From: Mesorhizobium loti
GTDB taxonomy: Bacteria; Pseudomonadota; Alphaproteobacteria; Rhizobiales; Rhizobiaceae
Length of the DNA: 64,000 nt
NCBI RefSeq assembly: GCF_002858745.1
Contig: NZ_PJRO01000019.1
Span: forward strand, 1 to 64,000
Direction of reading: 5' to 3'
The notes below the pieces were generated by a model. That model was not told where the DNA came from. It saw only the letters and a program-made list of their open reading frames with translations, and made no database searches. A program made the translations under genes and the position numbers. The stretch's first letter is position 1. Each line of letters starts with the position of its first letter. This document shows, piece by piece, positions 52,018 through 61,100 of this stretch.

Positions 52018-52854
52018 ATGAAAACCGTTTCCACGTCGAAGTCGCATGGCGGTATCCAGGGCGTCTATTCGCATACGTCCGCGGTCTGCGCCTGCGATAT
52101 GACCTTTGCAGTCTTTACGCCTCCGCAGGCGAAAGACGGGCCCGTGCCGGTGTTGTGGTATCTATCGGGCCTCACCTGCACCCATGCCAATGTGATGGAC
52201 AAGGGCGAATATCGGCGGATGGCTGCGGAGCTCGGGCTGATGATCGTTTGCCCGGATACCAGCCCGCGCGGCGAAACAGTGCCGGACGAGAAGGGCAACT
52301 GGCAGTTCGGCCATGGCGCCGGCTTCTATCTGGATGCCACGCAGGAGCCTTTTGCCAGGAACTACCGCATGTATTCCTACGTCACCGAGGAGTTGCCGGC
52401 GTTGATTGCCGCAAACTTTCTGGTCGATGTGGCGCGACAGGGAATATTCGGCCATTCAATGGGTGGTCACGGCGCGCTGACCATTGCCCTCAAGAATGCC
52501 GACCGCTTCACGAGCTGTTCGGCCTTTGCGCCGATCGTGCAGCCGACAACGGCCGGCTGGTCAAAGCCGGCATTGGAAAAATATCTTGGTACCGAAGAGA
52601 CGGCCTGGCGTGCTTACGATGCCACGCTGTTGGTCGAGGACGGCAATCGTTTTCCCGAATTGCTGGTCGATCAGGGCACGACGGACGGTTTCCTCGATGA
52701 GGGGCTGCGTCCGTGGCTGCTCGAAGAGGCCTGCAGCAAGGCTGGCATGGCACTCACGCTACGCATGCAGGATGGCTATGACCATTCCTACAACTTTATC
52801 TCGACCTTCATGGACGACCATTTGAAGTGGCACGCCGAACGGCTAACCAGATAG
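52018..52854 (+). CDS. frmB: S-formylglutathione hydrolase
   Basis: It hydrolyses S-formylglutathione to formate and glutathione, the second step of GSH-dependent formaldehyde oxidation. The protein of 278 residues belongs to the esterase D family. The nucleophile is S147 in GHSMGGHGAL, the acid lies in LLVDQGTTDGFL, and the catalytic histidine is in GYDHSYNF. The oxyanion region is WYLSGLTCT. The ATG at 52018 gives the family N-terminus. Also known as fghA. The formate made here can be used by Fhs. Confidence 0.95.
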   Translation: MKTVSTSKSHGGIQGVYSHTSAVCACDMTFAVFTPPQAKDGPVPVLWYLSGLTCTHANVMDKGEYRRMAAELGLMIVCPDTSPRGETVPDEKGNWQFGHGAGFYLDATQEPFARNYRMYSYVTEELPALIAANFLVDVARQGIFGHSMGGHGALTIALKNADRFTSCSAFAPIVQPTTAGWSKPALEKYLGTEETAWRAYDATLLVEDGNRFPELLVDQGTTDGFLDEGLRPWLLEEACSKAGMALTLRMQDGYDHSYNFISTFMDDHLKWHAERLTR

Positions 52855-52872
52855 ACGGCCAGTGTCGGGTGC

Positions 52873-53718
52873 CTACGCCGCTGTGTCGGCCAGGCTTTGC
52901 TCGAACGCCTGGTCGATGATCGCCAGCTTCACGGCCTGAGCGTCCATGTATTCGCGATAGAAATCGCGTGACACCCACATGACCGAGTTGCCGCGCTGAC
53001 CCAGCCAGCCAACGCTGCCAAGGTCTTCAGCCTCACGCAGTTTGCGCGTCAGATGAGTACGCGAGAGCTTCAACAAATTGGCAAATTCGCCAATTGAAAC
53101 GACGCCGGTGGGAATATGATCCTGATCGGCCGCGCTAGGCTCCACGCCTGAAATCAACCATTCCATGACCACGCCACCATTGTTCAGCCAGGTGAACAAT
53201 GAAAAGGTTTTTTCAGGAACGCGTACCGGGACCGACGTGAGCAGGCCGTCGGCGATCAAAGGTTCCAGCCGGGCGAGCGCATCTGGTCTGGAAGCAAAAG
53301 TTGCCAACCGCCTGCCGCCATCAAATCCGTCCAGTGTCGTGAGATGAACCATTGCCCAGGCCGCCAGGGTTTGCAGTGTCTGGGCGGTTGGACGCAGCGG
53401 ATTCGAGCGGCGATCGGTATTGTCCGGAAGAAGCTCGACGTAGTTGTATTGCTGCATTTCCTTGATGAAGGCGTCGGCCGTGTTCCGGCTGGCCACGGAG
53501 TGCTGTTCGACCAGCTGGAGAAAACGTGCGGTCGTCAATACGCCCTGGCGAAAGTAAAGGGCTAGTCCAGCATGCGCCAGCAGCCAGCGCTGCTGCGTAG
53601 CAAACACGGAAGAGAGCCGTGGCGAGCTTTGATACGCAGCCAGCAGCGCTTTCGCTTGGCTGCGAACAGCACGATGCAGGGCCGGATGTCCGGCAATTTC
53701 GTTCGCACTGAATGCCAC
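52873..53718 (-). CDS. Probable winged-helix protein of unknown function
   Basis: This protein of 281 residues is mostly helical. Two regions look like winged-helix DNA-binding modules: about 55-115 (FRQGVLTTARFLQLVEQHSVASRNTADAFI) and about 205-250 (SIGEFANLLKLSRTHLTRKLREAEDLG). I recognise no named family; a MarR-like duplicated regulator is plausible. It converges on frmB with an 18 bp gap and no terminator between them. Confidence 0.65.
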   Translation of the reverse strand: MAFSANEIAGHPALHRAVRSQAKALLAAYQSSPRLSSVFATQQRWLLAHAGLALYFRQGVLTTARFLQLVEQHSVASRNTADAFIKEMQQYNYVELLPDNTDRRSNPLRPTAQTLQTLAAWAMVHLTTLDGFDGGRRLATFASRPDALARLEPLIADGLLTSVPVRVPEKTFSLFTWLNNGGVVMEWLISGVEPSAADQDHIPTGVVSIGEFANLLKLSRTHLTRKLREAEDLGSVGWLGQRGNSVMWVSRDFYREYMDAQAVKLAIIDQAFEQSLADTAA

Positions 53719-53852
53719 CCCGTCGCCCTCAACCCCAGTCTACTTTAGCGAACCGAAAAATAGAATGCGACGGAAATCGCGCTTCAGCCGTCCGGCGCGT
53801 CGAGGTCGCAGGTGCGAGCCACTGCATCTGCAAGGCAGGCATGGCTGACGCT

Positions 53853-53956
53853 GGAGCGTTTCCGGTTTTTTCGGAAACGCGGAAACGCGTTAACTCTTTG
53901 TTTTTGCACAACTCCCGATGGAAAAGCGCTACGCAATTTTCCTGGAATTGCGCCAG
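53853..53956 (+). repeat. Double-hairpin repeat element, degenerate copy 8
   Basis: Plus-orientation copy with several substitutions in the second hairpin (CAACTCCCGATGG for CAATTCCGGACGG) and no terminal CTAG. It lies upstream of the winged-helix gene and beyond the 3' end of the gamma-glutamyl hydrolase gene. Confidence 0.75.
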
Positions 53957-53980
53957 CAACCTTGTCGAAAGTGTTGAAAG

Positions 53981-54754
53981 CTATTCGGCAGCGGCGCGTG
54001 TCGCGGCCCTGGCGGCGGCGTGCACACGCACGGCATCACCGAAGGCCTTGAAGACGCGCTGCGAGACGCTGTCGCTCTTTACCCAATATTCCGGGTGCCA
54101 TTGCACGCCAACGGCAAAGGAGCGAGAATCGCGCACCGAAACCGCCTCGACGGTACCGTCGGTCGCCACTGCTTCGACCTGCAGCTTCGCACCGAGCCGG
54201 TCGACAGCCTGGCGATGCACGGAGTTCACCATGACGTCACCGGCGCCGAAGACTCCTGCCAGGCACGAGCCCGGCTTGATGCTTACGCTCTGGCGGATGG
54301 CGAAGCGATCATCCTGATTTTCAGAGACGGGCGCGCGATGATCGAGTGAGCCCTCACGTTCCTGGATCTCTGTGGCAAGCGAGCCACCAAGGGCGACGTT
54401 CATCTCCTGGATACCGCGGCAGATGGCCAGAAGCGGCACGCCGCGTTCTATTGCCCTGCGGATCAGTGGAAGTGTCGTTGCGTCGCGGTCGGGATCATAC
54501 GGGCCATTGGCTTCGCTGGCGTCACCGCCATAGAGCGAAGGGTGCACGTTCGACTTCGAGCCGGTCATCATCACACCGTCGACCGACGACAGCAGTTCAT
54601 CGAGATCGAGCCGATCGCCAAAGGACGGAACCAGGACCGGAAACACGCCGGCGCCGGCGATTGCAGCTTCCAGATACTGCCGGGGTGCTGCGTGCCAGGT
54701 GTAGTTGTCGAACTGGCGGACATCGGTCGAGACGGCGACAAGCGGCTGCTGCAT
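53981..54754 (-). CDS. Gamma-glutamyl-gamma-aminobutyrate hydrolase family protein (class-I amidotransferase-like)
   Basis: This protein of 257 residues is of the PuuD type, hydrolysing gamma-glutamyl amides. The nucleophile Cys is in LLAICRGIQEMN, the catalytic His-Glu pair in GVQWHPEYW, and the oxyanion region in GVMMTGSKSNVHPSLYGG. The ATG at 54754 matches the family start. In a cell that makes gamma-glutamylmethylamide from methylamine, a hydrolase of gamma-glutamyl amides could recycle or waste this intermediate, but polyamine breakdown is the known role of the family. Confidence 0.85.
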   Translation of the reverse strand: MQQPLVAVSTDVRQFDNYTWHAAPRQYLEAAIAGAGVFPVLVPSFGDRLDLDELLSSVDGVMMTGSKSNVHPSLYGGDASEANGPYDPDRDATTLPLIRRAIERGVPLLAICRGIQEMNVALGGSLATEIQEREGSLDHRAPVSENQDDRFAIRQSVSIKPGSCLAGVFGAGDVMVNSVHRQAVDRLGAKLQVEAVATDGTVEAVSVRDSRSFAVGVQWHPEYWVKSDSVSQRVFKAFGDAVRVHAAARAATRAAAE

Positions 54755-55040
54755 TTTAGGTACGGGTTCCGTTAAGGTCCAAGCTAGAGTGCCTATAAAA
54801 TAGGCGATGCCGGGACACTTTTCCACGACAAGTTTATGGCTTCACCAAGACACGCAAGCCATGCACGATCCTGTCGTTAGACTATAGTCGCAGAGCTTGG
54901 AAAAGGCTGCTCCAGAGCTCCCGCCACTCGCTGGACACGATGGGAACGGCGTGTATTGTCTTGCCCGGTACAACCCGTCAAATCGGGAAATTTTCTTTAT
55001 TTTCAGACTTGCCCGTTGATCCAAAAAAGGGAGGAACTTC

Positions 55041-56150
55041 ATGGATCGTCGTTCGTTCATCCGCAAAGCCGGTGTCACCGGTGCGGGAGCGGCGGCCGTC
55101 GCCACGACACTCGCGGCTCCGGCTATCGCTCAATCCAATCCGAAAGTGACCTGGCGCCTGACCTCGTCCTTCCCGAAGTCGCTGGATACGATCTACGGCG
55201 GTGCCGAGGTGTTCTCCAAAATGCTTTCGGAAGCGACTGATGGCAATTTCACCGTGCAGGTCTTCGCCTCAGGCGAACTCGTTCCCGGCTTGCAAGCGGC
55301 CGATGCAGCGGCTGCCGGAACGGTCGAGGCCGCCCATACCGTTGCTTATTATTATTGGGGCAAGAACCCGACCTGGGCGCTGGGAGCGGCGGTACCGTTC
55401 GCGCTCAACGCGCGCGGCATGAATGCCTGGCATTATCATGGCGGCGGCATCGCGCTGTTCAACGAGTTCCTTGGCAAGCAAGGTCTCTATGGCCTTCCGG
55501 GTGGCAACACCGGCGTGCAGATGGGCGGCTGGTTCCGCAAGGAAATCAATACAGTTGCCGATCTCAAAGGCCTCAAGATGCGTATCGGTGGTTTCGCCGG
55601 CAAGGTGGTCGAGAAGCTGGGTGTCGTGCCGCAGCAGATCGCCGGCGGCGACATCTATCCCGCCCTGGAGAAGGGCACCATCGATGCCGCTGAATGGGTC
55701 GGCCCTTACGATGACGAAAAACTCGGATTCCAGAAAGTGGCGCCCTACTACTACTATCCCGGCTGGTGGGAAGGTGGTCCGACCGTCCATCTGCTGTTCA
55801 ACAAGGCGAAATTCGAAGAACTGCCGGCGAATTACAAGTCGCTGGTTCATACGGCTGCGCAGGCAGCCGACGCCAACATGCTGCAGAAGTATGACTATGT
55901 GAATCCCGGTGCGGTGAAGTCACTGGTGGCATCCGGCGCCAAATTGCGGCCGTTCAGCCAGGAGATCCTGGCGGCCTGCTTCGAGAAGGCAAACGAGGTC
56001 TATGCCGAGATGGAATCAGGCAATGCCGACTTCAAGAAGATCTGGGAATCGATCAAGGGCTTCCGCAAGGAGCATTATCTCTGGGCGCAGGTGGCCGAGT
56101 ACAACTACGATACCTTCATGATGATCCAGCAGCGGGGCAACAAGCTCTGA
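55041..56150 (+). CDS. TRAP transporter substrate-binding protein, DctP family
   Basis: This periplasmic protein of 369 residues has a twin-arginine signal (MDRRSFIRKAGVTG, cleavage likely after AIAQ near residue 31). It shows the TakP/DctP pattern: ASGELVPGLQAADAAAAGTVEA, MGGWFRKEI, and the segment KGLKMRIGG with the conserved carboxylate-binding Arg. Substrates of this group are often keto acids. GGGAGG precedes the ATG. The permease genes lie on the opposite strand and converge on it, which is less usual than a P-Q-M operon. Confidence 0.9.
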   Translation: MDRRSFIRKAGVTGAGAAAVATTLAAPAIAQSNPKVTWRLTSSFPKSLDTIYGGAEVFSKMLSEATDGNFTVQVFASGELVPGLQAADAAAAGTVEAAHTVAYYYWGKNPTWALGAAVPFALNARGMNAWHYHGGGIALFNEFLGKQGLYGLPGGNTGVQMGGWFRKEINTVADLKGLKMRIGGFAGKVVEKLGVVPQQIAGGDIYPALEKGTIDAAEWVGPYDDEKLGFQKVAPYYYYPGWWEGGPTVHLLFNKAKFEELPANYKSLVHTAAQAADANMLQKYDYVNPGAVKSLVASGAKLRPFSQEILAACFEKANEVYAEMESGNADFKKIWESIKGFRKEHYLWAQVAEYNYDTFMMIQQRGNKL

Positions 56151-56172
56151 CCTGATCACAAGCTGAAGAATG

Positions 56173-56204
56173 AAGCCCGGCAGCTTTTGCTGCCGGGCTT
56201 TTTT
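56173..56204. terminator. Strong terminator between dctP and dctM
   Basis: A 12 bp perfect stem (56173-56184 with 56189-56200) with a TTTT loop and a T-run lies just after the binding-protein gene. It mainly stops rightward transcripts, 121 bases short of the dctM stop. Confidence 0.92.
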
Positions 56205-56325
56205 GTTGCCGTCAATTGGTCGCTGGATCTGGTCTGAGGCAGCATGCGGCAGGTTGCCTCTCAAACGCCCCCCGAGCGAGCTACGAGGGTTTTGTCTTGC
56301 GGCGTGCGCCAGCCGCTCAACTGGA

Positions 56326-58107
56326 TCAATTGAAGCTGGGTGGTTTCGAAAGATCCGGTGTCGACGGAGCCGGTTGCGCAGGCTGGTCGCCGCCGAAGTT
56401 CGGTGGCTGCGACAAGTCCGTGCCGGGTGCAGCAGGCTGCGCCGGCGCAGAATCTCCGCCAGGAGAACCGAGCGGCTGCAGGCCCATGCCTGGCAGTTCA
56501 GGCACTTTAATCTCTATCGTGCTCGGATCGACGGTGGCGCCCTTATAGTGCATCACCATCTGCGGGAAGGCGATGGTCAGGCCGATCATCAGCACCTGGA
56601 TGCAGACGAACGGAACTGCACCCCAGTAGATCTGGCCAGTCGTGACCGGCGCGGTCTGCTTGCCGGTGATGCGGTCCAGATAAGGTACACGGGCAGCCAC
56701 CGAACGCAGGTAGAACAACGCGAAGCCAAAGGGCGGGTGCATGAAGGACGTCTGCATGTTGACGCCCAGCAGCACGCCGAACCAGACGAGGTCGATGCCA
56801 AGCTTGTCTGCGGCCGGTGCCAGCAATGGCACGATGATGAAGGCCAGCTCGAAGAAATCGAGGAAGAAGGCCAGCACGAAGACAAGGATGTTGACGACGA
56901 TCAGGAAGCCGAGTTCGCCGCCAGGCAGCGAGATCAGCAGGTGCTCAACCCACAGATGGCCATTCACACCATAGAAGGTGAGCGAGAAGACGCGAGCGCC
57001 GATCAGGATGAACAGCACGAAGGATGACAGCCTTGTCGTCGAAGCGAGCGCCTGCTTGATGACGTCCAGGGTAAGCCTTCCTTTGAAACCAGCCATGACG
57101 AGTGCGCCGACAGCGCCCATGGCGCCGCCTTCCGTCGGCGTCGCGATGCCGAGGAAGATGGTGCCGAGCACCAGGAATATCAGCGCCAGCGGCGGGATGA
57201 GCACGATCACCACCTGTTGCGCCAGTCTCGACATCAGGTTGAAGCCGAGCGTCTTGTCGGCAACAGCAAAGATGTAGATCACAATGACTGCAAAGGAGGC
57301 GGCCAGGATATCGGCATTGGCGCCGTGGGTCGGCTCGAGGTAGCGGTATCCCGCGTAGCCAATGACACCAGCTGCCAGCAGCGCGACGATCAAGGACAGT
57401 ACGCCTTTGCCGAGCGTGCGGGCCTCCTGAGGCAAAGCCGGCATCGAATTCGGCCGGATGATCGACATCACCAGGATGTAGAGCATGTAGAGCCCGGTCA
57501 GGACGAGGCCGGGGATCAGGGCGCCGGCATACATGTCGCCGACCGAGCGGCCGAGCTGGTCGGCCAGCACGATCAGCACCAGTGAAGGTGGGATGATTTG
57601 CGCCAGCGTGCCGGATGCGGCGATGACACCGGATGCAACGCGCCTGTCGTAGCCGTAGCGCAGCATGATCGGCAGCGAAATCAGACCCATCGCAATGACG
57701 GAGGCTGCGACCACACCTGTGGTTGCGGCCAGCAAGGCACCAACGAAGATGACCGCGTAAGCTAGACCGCCGCGGATCGGGCCGAACAACTGGCCGACGG
57801 TATCGAGCAGATCCTCCGCCATGCCGGAACGTTCCAGCACGATGCCCATGAAGGTGAAGAACGGGATGGCCAGCAGCACATCGTTCGACATCACCCTGTT
57901 GCCATAGAAGTTTTCCGGCAATGCCCAGAGCAGCGGCCAGGACAGGTTGATCGAACCGCCGGAGAATGGCGCCAGTTCCACGCCGAGGGCGAAGAAGGCA
58001 AGGCCGGTTGCTGCCAGCGAAAAGGCAACCGGATACCCAAACAGCAGAAAGACGATCAGCGAAGCGAACATGATCGGCGCCATGTTCTGCGCGATGAAGG
58101 CGATCAC
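56326..58107 (-). CDS. TRAP transporter large permease, DctM family
   Basis: This membrane protein of 593 residues has about 12-14 segments, beginning APIMFASLIVFLLFGYPVAF. TRAP large-subunit signatures include SNDVLLAIPFFTFMGIVLERSG, IPPSLVLIVLADQLG and FLDFFELAFIIVPLLAP. The C-terminal 60-70 residues are rich in Pro, Ala and Ser and probably disordered. It overlaps dctQ by four bases. Confidence 0.92.
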   Translation of the reverse strand: MIAFIAQNMAPIMFASLIVFLLFGYPVAFSLAATGLAFFALGVELAPFSGGSINLSWPLLWALPENFYGNRVMSNDVLLAIPFFTFMGIVLERSGMAEDLLDTVGQLFGPIRGGLAYAVIFVGALLAATTGVVAASVIAMGLISLPIMLRYGYDRRVASGVIAASGTLAQIIPPSLVLIVLADQLGRSVGDMYAGALIPGLVLTGLYMLYILVMSIIRPNSMPALPQEARTLGKGVLSLIVALLAAGVIGYAGYRYLEPTHGANADILAASFAVIVIYIFAVADKTLGFNLMSRLAQQVVIVLIPPLALIFLVLGTIFLGIATPTEGGAMGAVGALVMAGFKGRLTLDVIKQALASTTRLSSFVLFILIGARVFSLTFYGVNGHLWVEHLLISLPGGELGFLIVVNILVFVLAFFLDFFELAFIIVPLLAPAADKLGIDLVWFGVLLGVNMQTSFMHPPFGFALFYLRSVAARVPYLDRITGKQTAPVTTGQIYWGAVPFVCIQVLMIGLTIAFPQMVMHYKGATVDPSTIEIKVPELPGMGLQPLGSPGGDSAPAQPAAPGTDLSQPPNFGGDQPAQPAPSTPDLSKPPSFN

Positions 58108-58688
58108 GAGCGCACCTCTTCGGCCAGCGCCTTGCCTTCGAGTTCTGCCTGTTCGTGAACGGATACGAACGGATTGGGGTCTTCCATGTCGCCGCGCATG
58201 ATGGCGATCTTCTTGATGATTTCCGAAATGCCCTGGAGCGCCAGAAGGGAAAAGCCGACCAGCAGGATGGCCTTGGCCGGCCAGACGATGAGGCCGCCGG
58301 AATTCGTCGACCCCTCACCTGACTGGAAAGAGTGGAGGGTATAGGGCACGAACATGTAGACCATCAGAAGCACGAACGGCATCAGGAAGAAGAGGTGGCC
58401 GATCAGGTCGATCCAATGCTGCACACGGCGTGACCACATGCCGTAGACGATGTCGATGCGGATGTGTTCGTTCTGCTTGAGCGTATAGGCGGCCGCCAGC
58501 ATGAAGGCCGCGCCGAACAGATACCATTGCAGCTCAAGCCAGGCATTCGACGACACGTCGAAAAGCTTGCGGATGATGGCGTTGCCGGCACTGACCAGGA
58601 TCGACACCAGGATCAGCCAGGATATCCACTTTCCGATGAATTCGTTGAGGCGATCAATACCTCGGGACAGAGCCAGAAGCCCTTCCAT
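58104..58688 (-). CDS. TRAP transporter small permease, DctQ family
   Basis: This protein of 194 residues has four predicted membrane segments, with the family segment NAWLELQWYLFGAAFMLAAAYTL and then HIRIDIVYG, typical of DctQ. The ATG at 58688 has GGGAGG ahead of it. Its last codons overlap dctM, showing coupling. An in-frame upstream extension to 58751 has no ribosome-binding site. Confidence 0.92.
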   Translation of the reverse strand: MEGLLALSRGIDRLNEFIGKWISWLILVSILVSAGNAIIRKLFDVSSNAWLELQWYLFGAAFMLAAAYTLKQNEHIRIDIVYGMWSRRVQHWIDLIGHLFFLMPFVLLMVYMFVPYTLHSFQSGEGSTNSGGLIVWPAKAILLVGFSLLALQGISEIIKKIAIMRGDMEDPNPFVSVHEQAELEGKALAEEVRS

Positions 58689-58871
58689 ACAAACCTCCCT
58701 GACGGACAGGTCGGGCTGCTCCCCTTTTTGCGCCGCGCCTGCTTGGACCAACGGTAGGCCGCGTCTGGCCAGCGGGTCAACACAACCACCAGGCGTCGGC
58801 AGGCTGGAATCATTCCAGCCCCCAGCTTTCGCTGGCTGCGAGCGGCGTCATGCGACGAAAGTTTAATGAAA

Positions 58872-59777
58872 TCAGACGGTCCGGCGGTTGTCGCGCCCGG
58901 CTCCGACGAGGACCAGGATTGCAACCAGGAAGAGGAACATCCAGGCGTCGCGCCACTCGACGGTGAAGTATCCGGTCCATAACGATTCGGCCAAGCCGTA
59001 AGCTGCGGCCCCGGTCGCAGCTCTGGTCGGAGACAGGTAGCCGCCCACGGCAGTGATGAACAAGACCTTGAGGCCATAGATCAGGCCGGCACCAAAGCCG
59101 AGATTGCCGTAATAGAGTGCCGCAAGTATGCCGGCCAGTGCCGCACAAAGCCCACCAGCCACCACCGAAGTGCGGAAAACCCTGCGGACATCGGTTCCGC
59201 ACATGGCGGCGGCATGCGGATCATCGGAGACGGCGCGCCACAACCGACCGTAGCGCGATCGGCCTAGGACAAGCGATCCGGCGATCAGCGTGAGCACGAC
59301 GAGCATGCAGTTCAAAAGCTGGATTACGGTCAGCGTCGCCTTGAAGCCCCCGGCTTCCGCAAAGATAACCGGAGTGCCGAGCATCGGCGACAGCCACACG
59401 TCGTGTGTGTTGGCCGCGATACGGCCGAGCTCGGTCAGGATCAGCGCCACGCCGAGCGTTGCCGCGGCGATCGTGTTGGGCGAGCGATCCGCAAGCGGCT
59501 CGAACAGCGAGCGGGCCAGCAGATGGCTGGCAAGCGCAGCGTAGCCGAAAGCCAGAACCGTCCCGAAGACGATGGTGGCTGGCAGTGTCAACCACAACAC
59601 CTGATAGCCGAACACAGCGGCAAGGATCATCGTTTGCCCACAGAACGCAAACAATGCGCCATAGGCCAGGTTGGTCCGGTGCAGGATTCCGTTGGTCAGC
59701 GCGTAGCCAAAGGCCAGCAGCGCATAGAGCGCGCCAGAATGCAGCCCGTTCAGGACCTGCTGAAGGAAATAGAGCAT
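58872..59777 (-). CDS. Branched-chain amino acid ABC transporter permease, LivH family
   Basis: This protein of 301 residues has about eight membrane segments and LivH-type sequence: the first segment QQVLNGLHSGALYALLAFGYAL, the segment GRSRYGRLWRAVSDDPHAAAMCG (the EAA-like loop contacting the ATPase) and GLKVLFITAVGG. The ATG at 59777 gives the family start. No LivM, LivG, LivF or binding-protein gene is next to it, so it is an orphan in this window. It is divergent from the CGNR gene. Confidence 0.85.
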   Translation of the reverse strand: MLYFLQQVLNGLHSGALYALLAFGYALTNGILHRTNLAYGALFAFCGQTMILAAVFGYQVLWLTLPATIVFGTVLAFGYAALASHLLARSLFEPLADRSPNTIAAATLGVALILTELGRIAANTHDVWLSPMLGTPVIFAEAGGFKATLTVIQLLNCMLVVLTLIAGSLVLGRSRYGRLWRAVSDDPHAAAMCGTDVRRVFRTSVVAGGLCAALAGILAALYYGNLGFGAGLIYGLKVLFITAVGGYLSPTRAATGAAAYGLAESLWTGYFTVEWRDAWMFLFLVAILVLVGAGRDNRRTV

Positions 59778-59869
59778 GCCAACCACCGGCCGTGGACAAC
59801 CCAAGGCGAGGGCAGGCTGCCTTTCTGATTCTAACTTGTCAAATGCATAATACTGGTTAGATTTATACC

Positions 59870-60484
59870 ATGACAGTTTCCTGGATCCAGCATCGCTTCG
59901 CGGGTGGCGTGCTCGCACTCGATACGGCCAACACGGTTGTGTTGCGCGGCGATCCTGACCGTGGTTTCGACCGGTTTGAGAATACGTCCGAAATCGCGCG
60001 CTTTGCGGAAGCCGCCGGCACGTTCAGGGCTGCCGAACTGGGTGGGCGGCGCCTGGAAGCCGCCGAACCGGAACGGATCGCGCCGGTGGTGCTGGATATC
60101 CGCGAGACAACGGACCGCTTGTTTCGCGAAGCTGTCTTGCAGGGCAGCTTCGAAAGCAGCCACTTGTCGGATTTTCTGGAGGCTTGCTCGAGAGGCGTCG
60201 CCGCTGCCCGGGGTAAGATCGGAGGACAGACGCGACCGTTTGGCGATCCGGCGACGGCGCTCGCCTTCGAGGCAGCGCTGGCTGTCTCGGCCTTGTCGCT
60301 GCTGAGCGGCGACGTGCCACGCCGATTAAGGATCTGTGCCAATTGCCGCTGGCTGTTCATGGACCGGAGCCGCAATTCGAGCCGGCTTTGGTGCGACATG
60401 GCGGTGTGCGGAAATCGCCGCAAGGCCAGCCGTCATTATCAGCGCCGCAAGGAAACGCGGGAGGCCGACCATGGCGAGAGATGA
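59870..60484 (+). CDS. CGNR zinc-finger transcriptional regulator (ABATE domain)
   Basis: This protein of 204 residues has an N-terminal ABATE (DUF1470) domain, thought to be a ligand sensor (GGVLALDTANTVVLRG). It ends with the CGNR zinc finger: cysteines in ICANCRWLFMD and then WCDMAVCGNRRKASRHYQRRK. The finger is expected to bind DNA. It is divergent from the LivH gene (92 bp apart), which makes that gene a candidate target. Confidence 0.9.
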   Translation: MTVSWIQHRFAGGVLALDTANTVVLRGDPDRGFDRFENTSEIARFAEAAGTFRAAELGGRRLEAAEPERIAPVVLDIRETTDRLFREAVLQGSFESSHLSDFLEACSRGVAAARGKIGGQTRPFGDPATALAFEAALAVSALSLLSGDVPRRLRICANCRWLFMDRSRNSSRLWCDMAVCGNRRKASRHYQRRKETREADHGER

Positions 60485-61010
60485 ACCTGCTGGCATCTTG
60501 CGAAGGCTTGCCTTGGCGACAGCGCTGCTGGCCACAATAATGATCGGCGCCTGCCGTCAATCCGAAGACGGCCAATATTTCGAGGTGTCGGGCCGGCTTT
60601 TCGAATTCAACTATCGACTGGCTCGCGCCACCTATGTCGTGACACTCAACCCGCTGCGGCCGATGGAAGAAGGGCAGGTGGCGGTTGCAACCTTCGAGAA
60701 TCCTGCCGGCGGCGCGCCTTTTGTCGTGAACCAGCCGGTCTGGCCGAAGATGCGGCACATCACCCTTACCAGCCCGGCACTGACATGCGTGGTCAAGGAC
60801 AAACCCTATGCGGTGTCCATTCGGATCGAAGACCTCAGCGGCAAGCTGTTGCAGACGTTGCGAACGACGCTGATCTCGAGCGAAGACCAGAGCGTGCTGC
60901 CGGATCGGGCTCTGGTGACCGGCCCCGTCTATGAGCTTAATCCGGAACTGGCAGGCCATACCGACGGCAGGTTGCCGGGCACGGAAAAGCCGGTCTGCCC
61001 GAAAGTCTGA
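60471..61010 (+). CDS. Putative lipoprotein, unknown function
   Basis: This protein of 179 residues has an N-terminal signal with a likely lipobox (MIGAC, Cys28) and a beta-rich mature part (FEVSGRLFEFNYRLARATYVVTLNPL). The ATG lies inside the last codons of the CGNR gene in a different frame (14-base overlap). No family recognised. Confidence 0.72.
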   Translation: MARDEPAGILRRLALATALLATIMIGACRQSEDGQYFEVSGRLFEFNYRLARATYVVTLNPLRPMEEGQVAVATFENPAGGAPFVVNQPVWPKMRHITLTSPALTCVVKDKPYAVSIRIEDLSGKLLQTLRTTLISSEDQSVLPDRALVTGPVYELNPELAGHTDGRLPGTEKPVCPKV

Positions 61011-61014
61011 CCGC

Positions 61015-61100
61015 TAGAGCAAAAGTGCGCAACGGTTTTGCGTCCGCAATTGCGTAAGACAAAGGACCAGAGCGTCTCCGAGAAACCGGAAACGCTCTAG
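61015..61100 (-). repeat. Double-hairpin repeat element, copy 9
   Basis: Inverted and somewhat diverged copy (GCGTCCGCAATTGCG in the second hairpin). It has CTAG at both ends, and the right-hand one supplies the TAG stop of the GntR gene (61097-61099). Confidence 0.8.
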
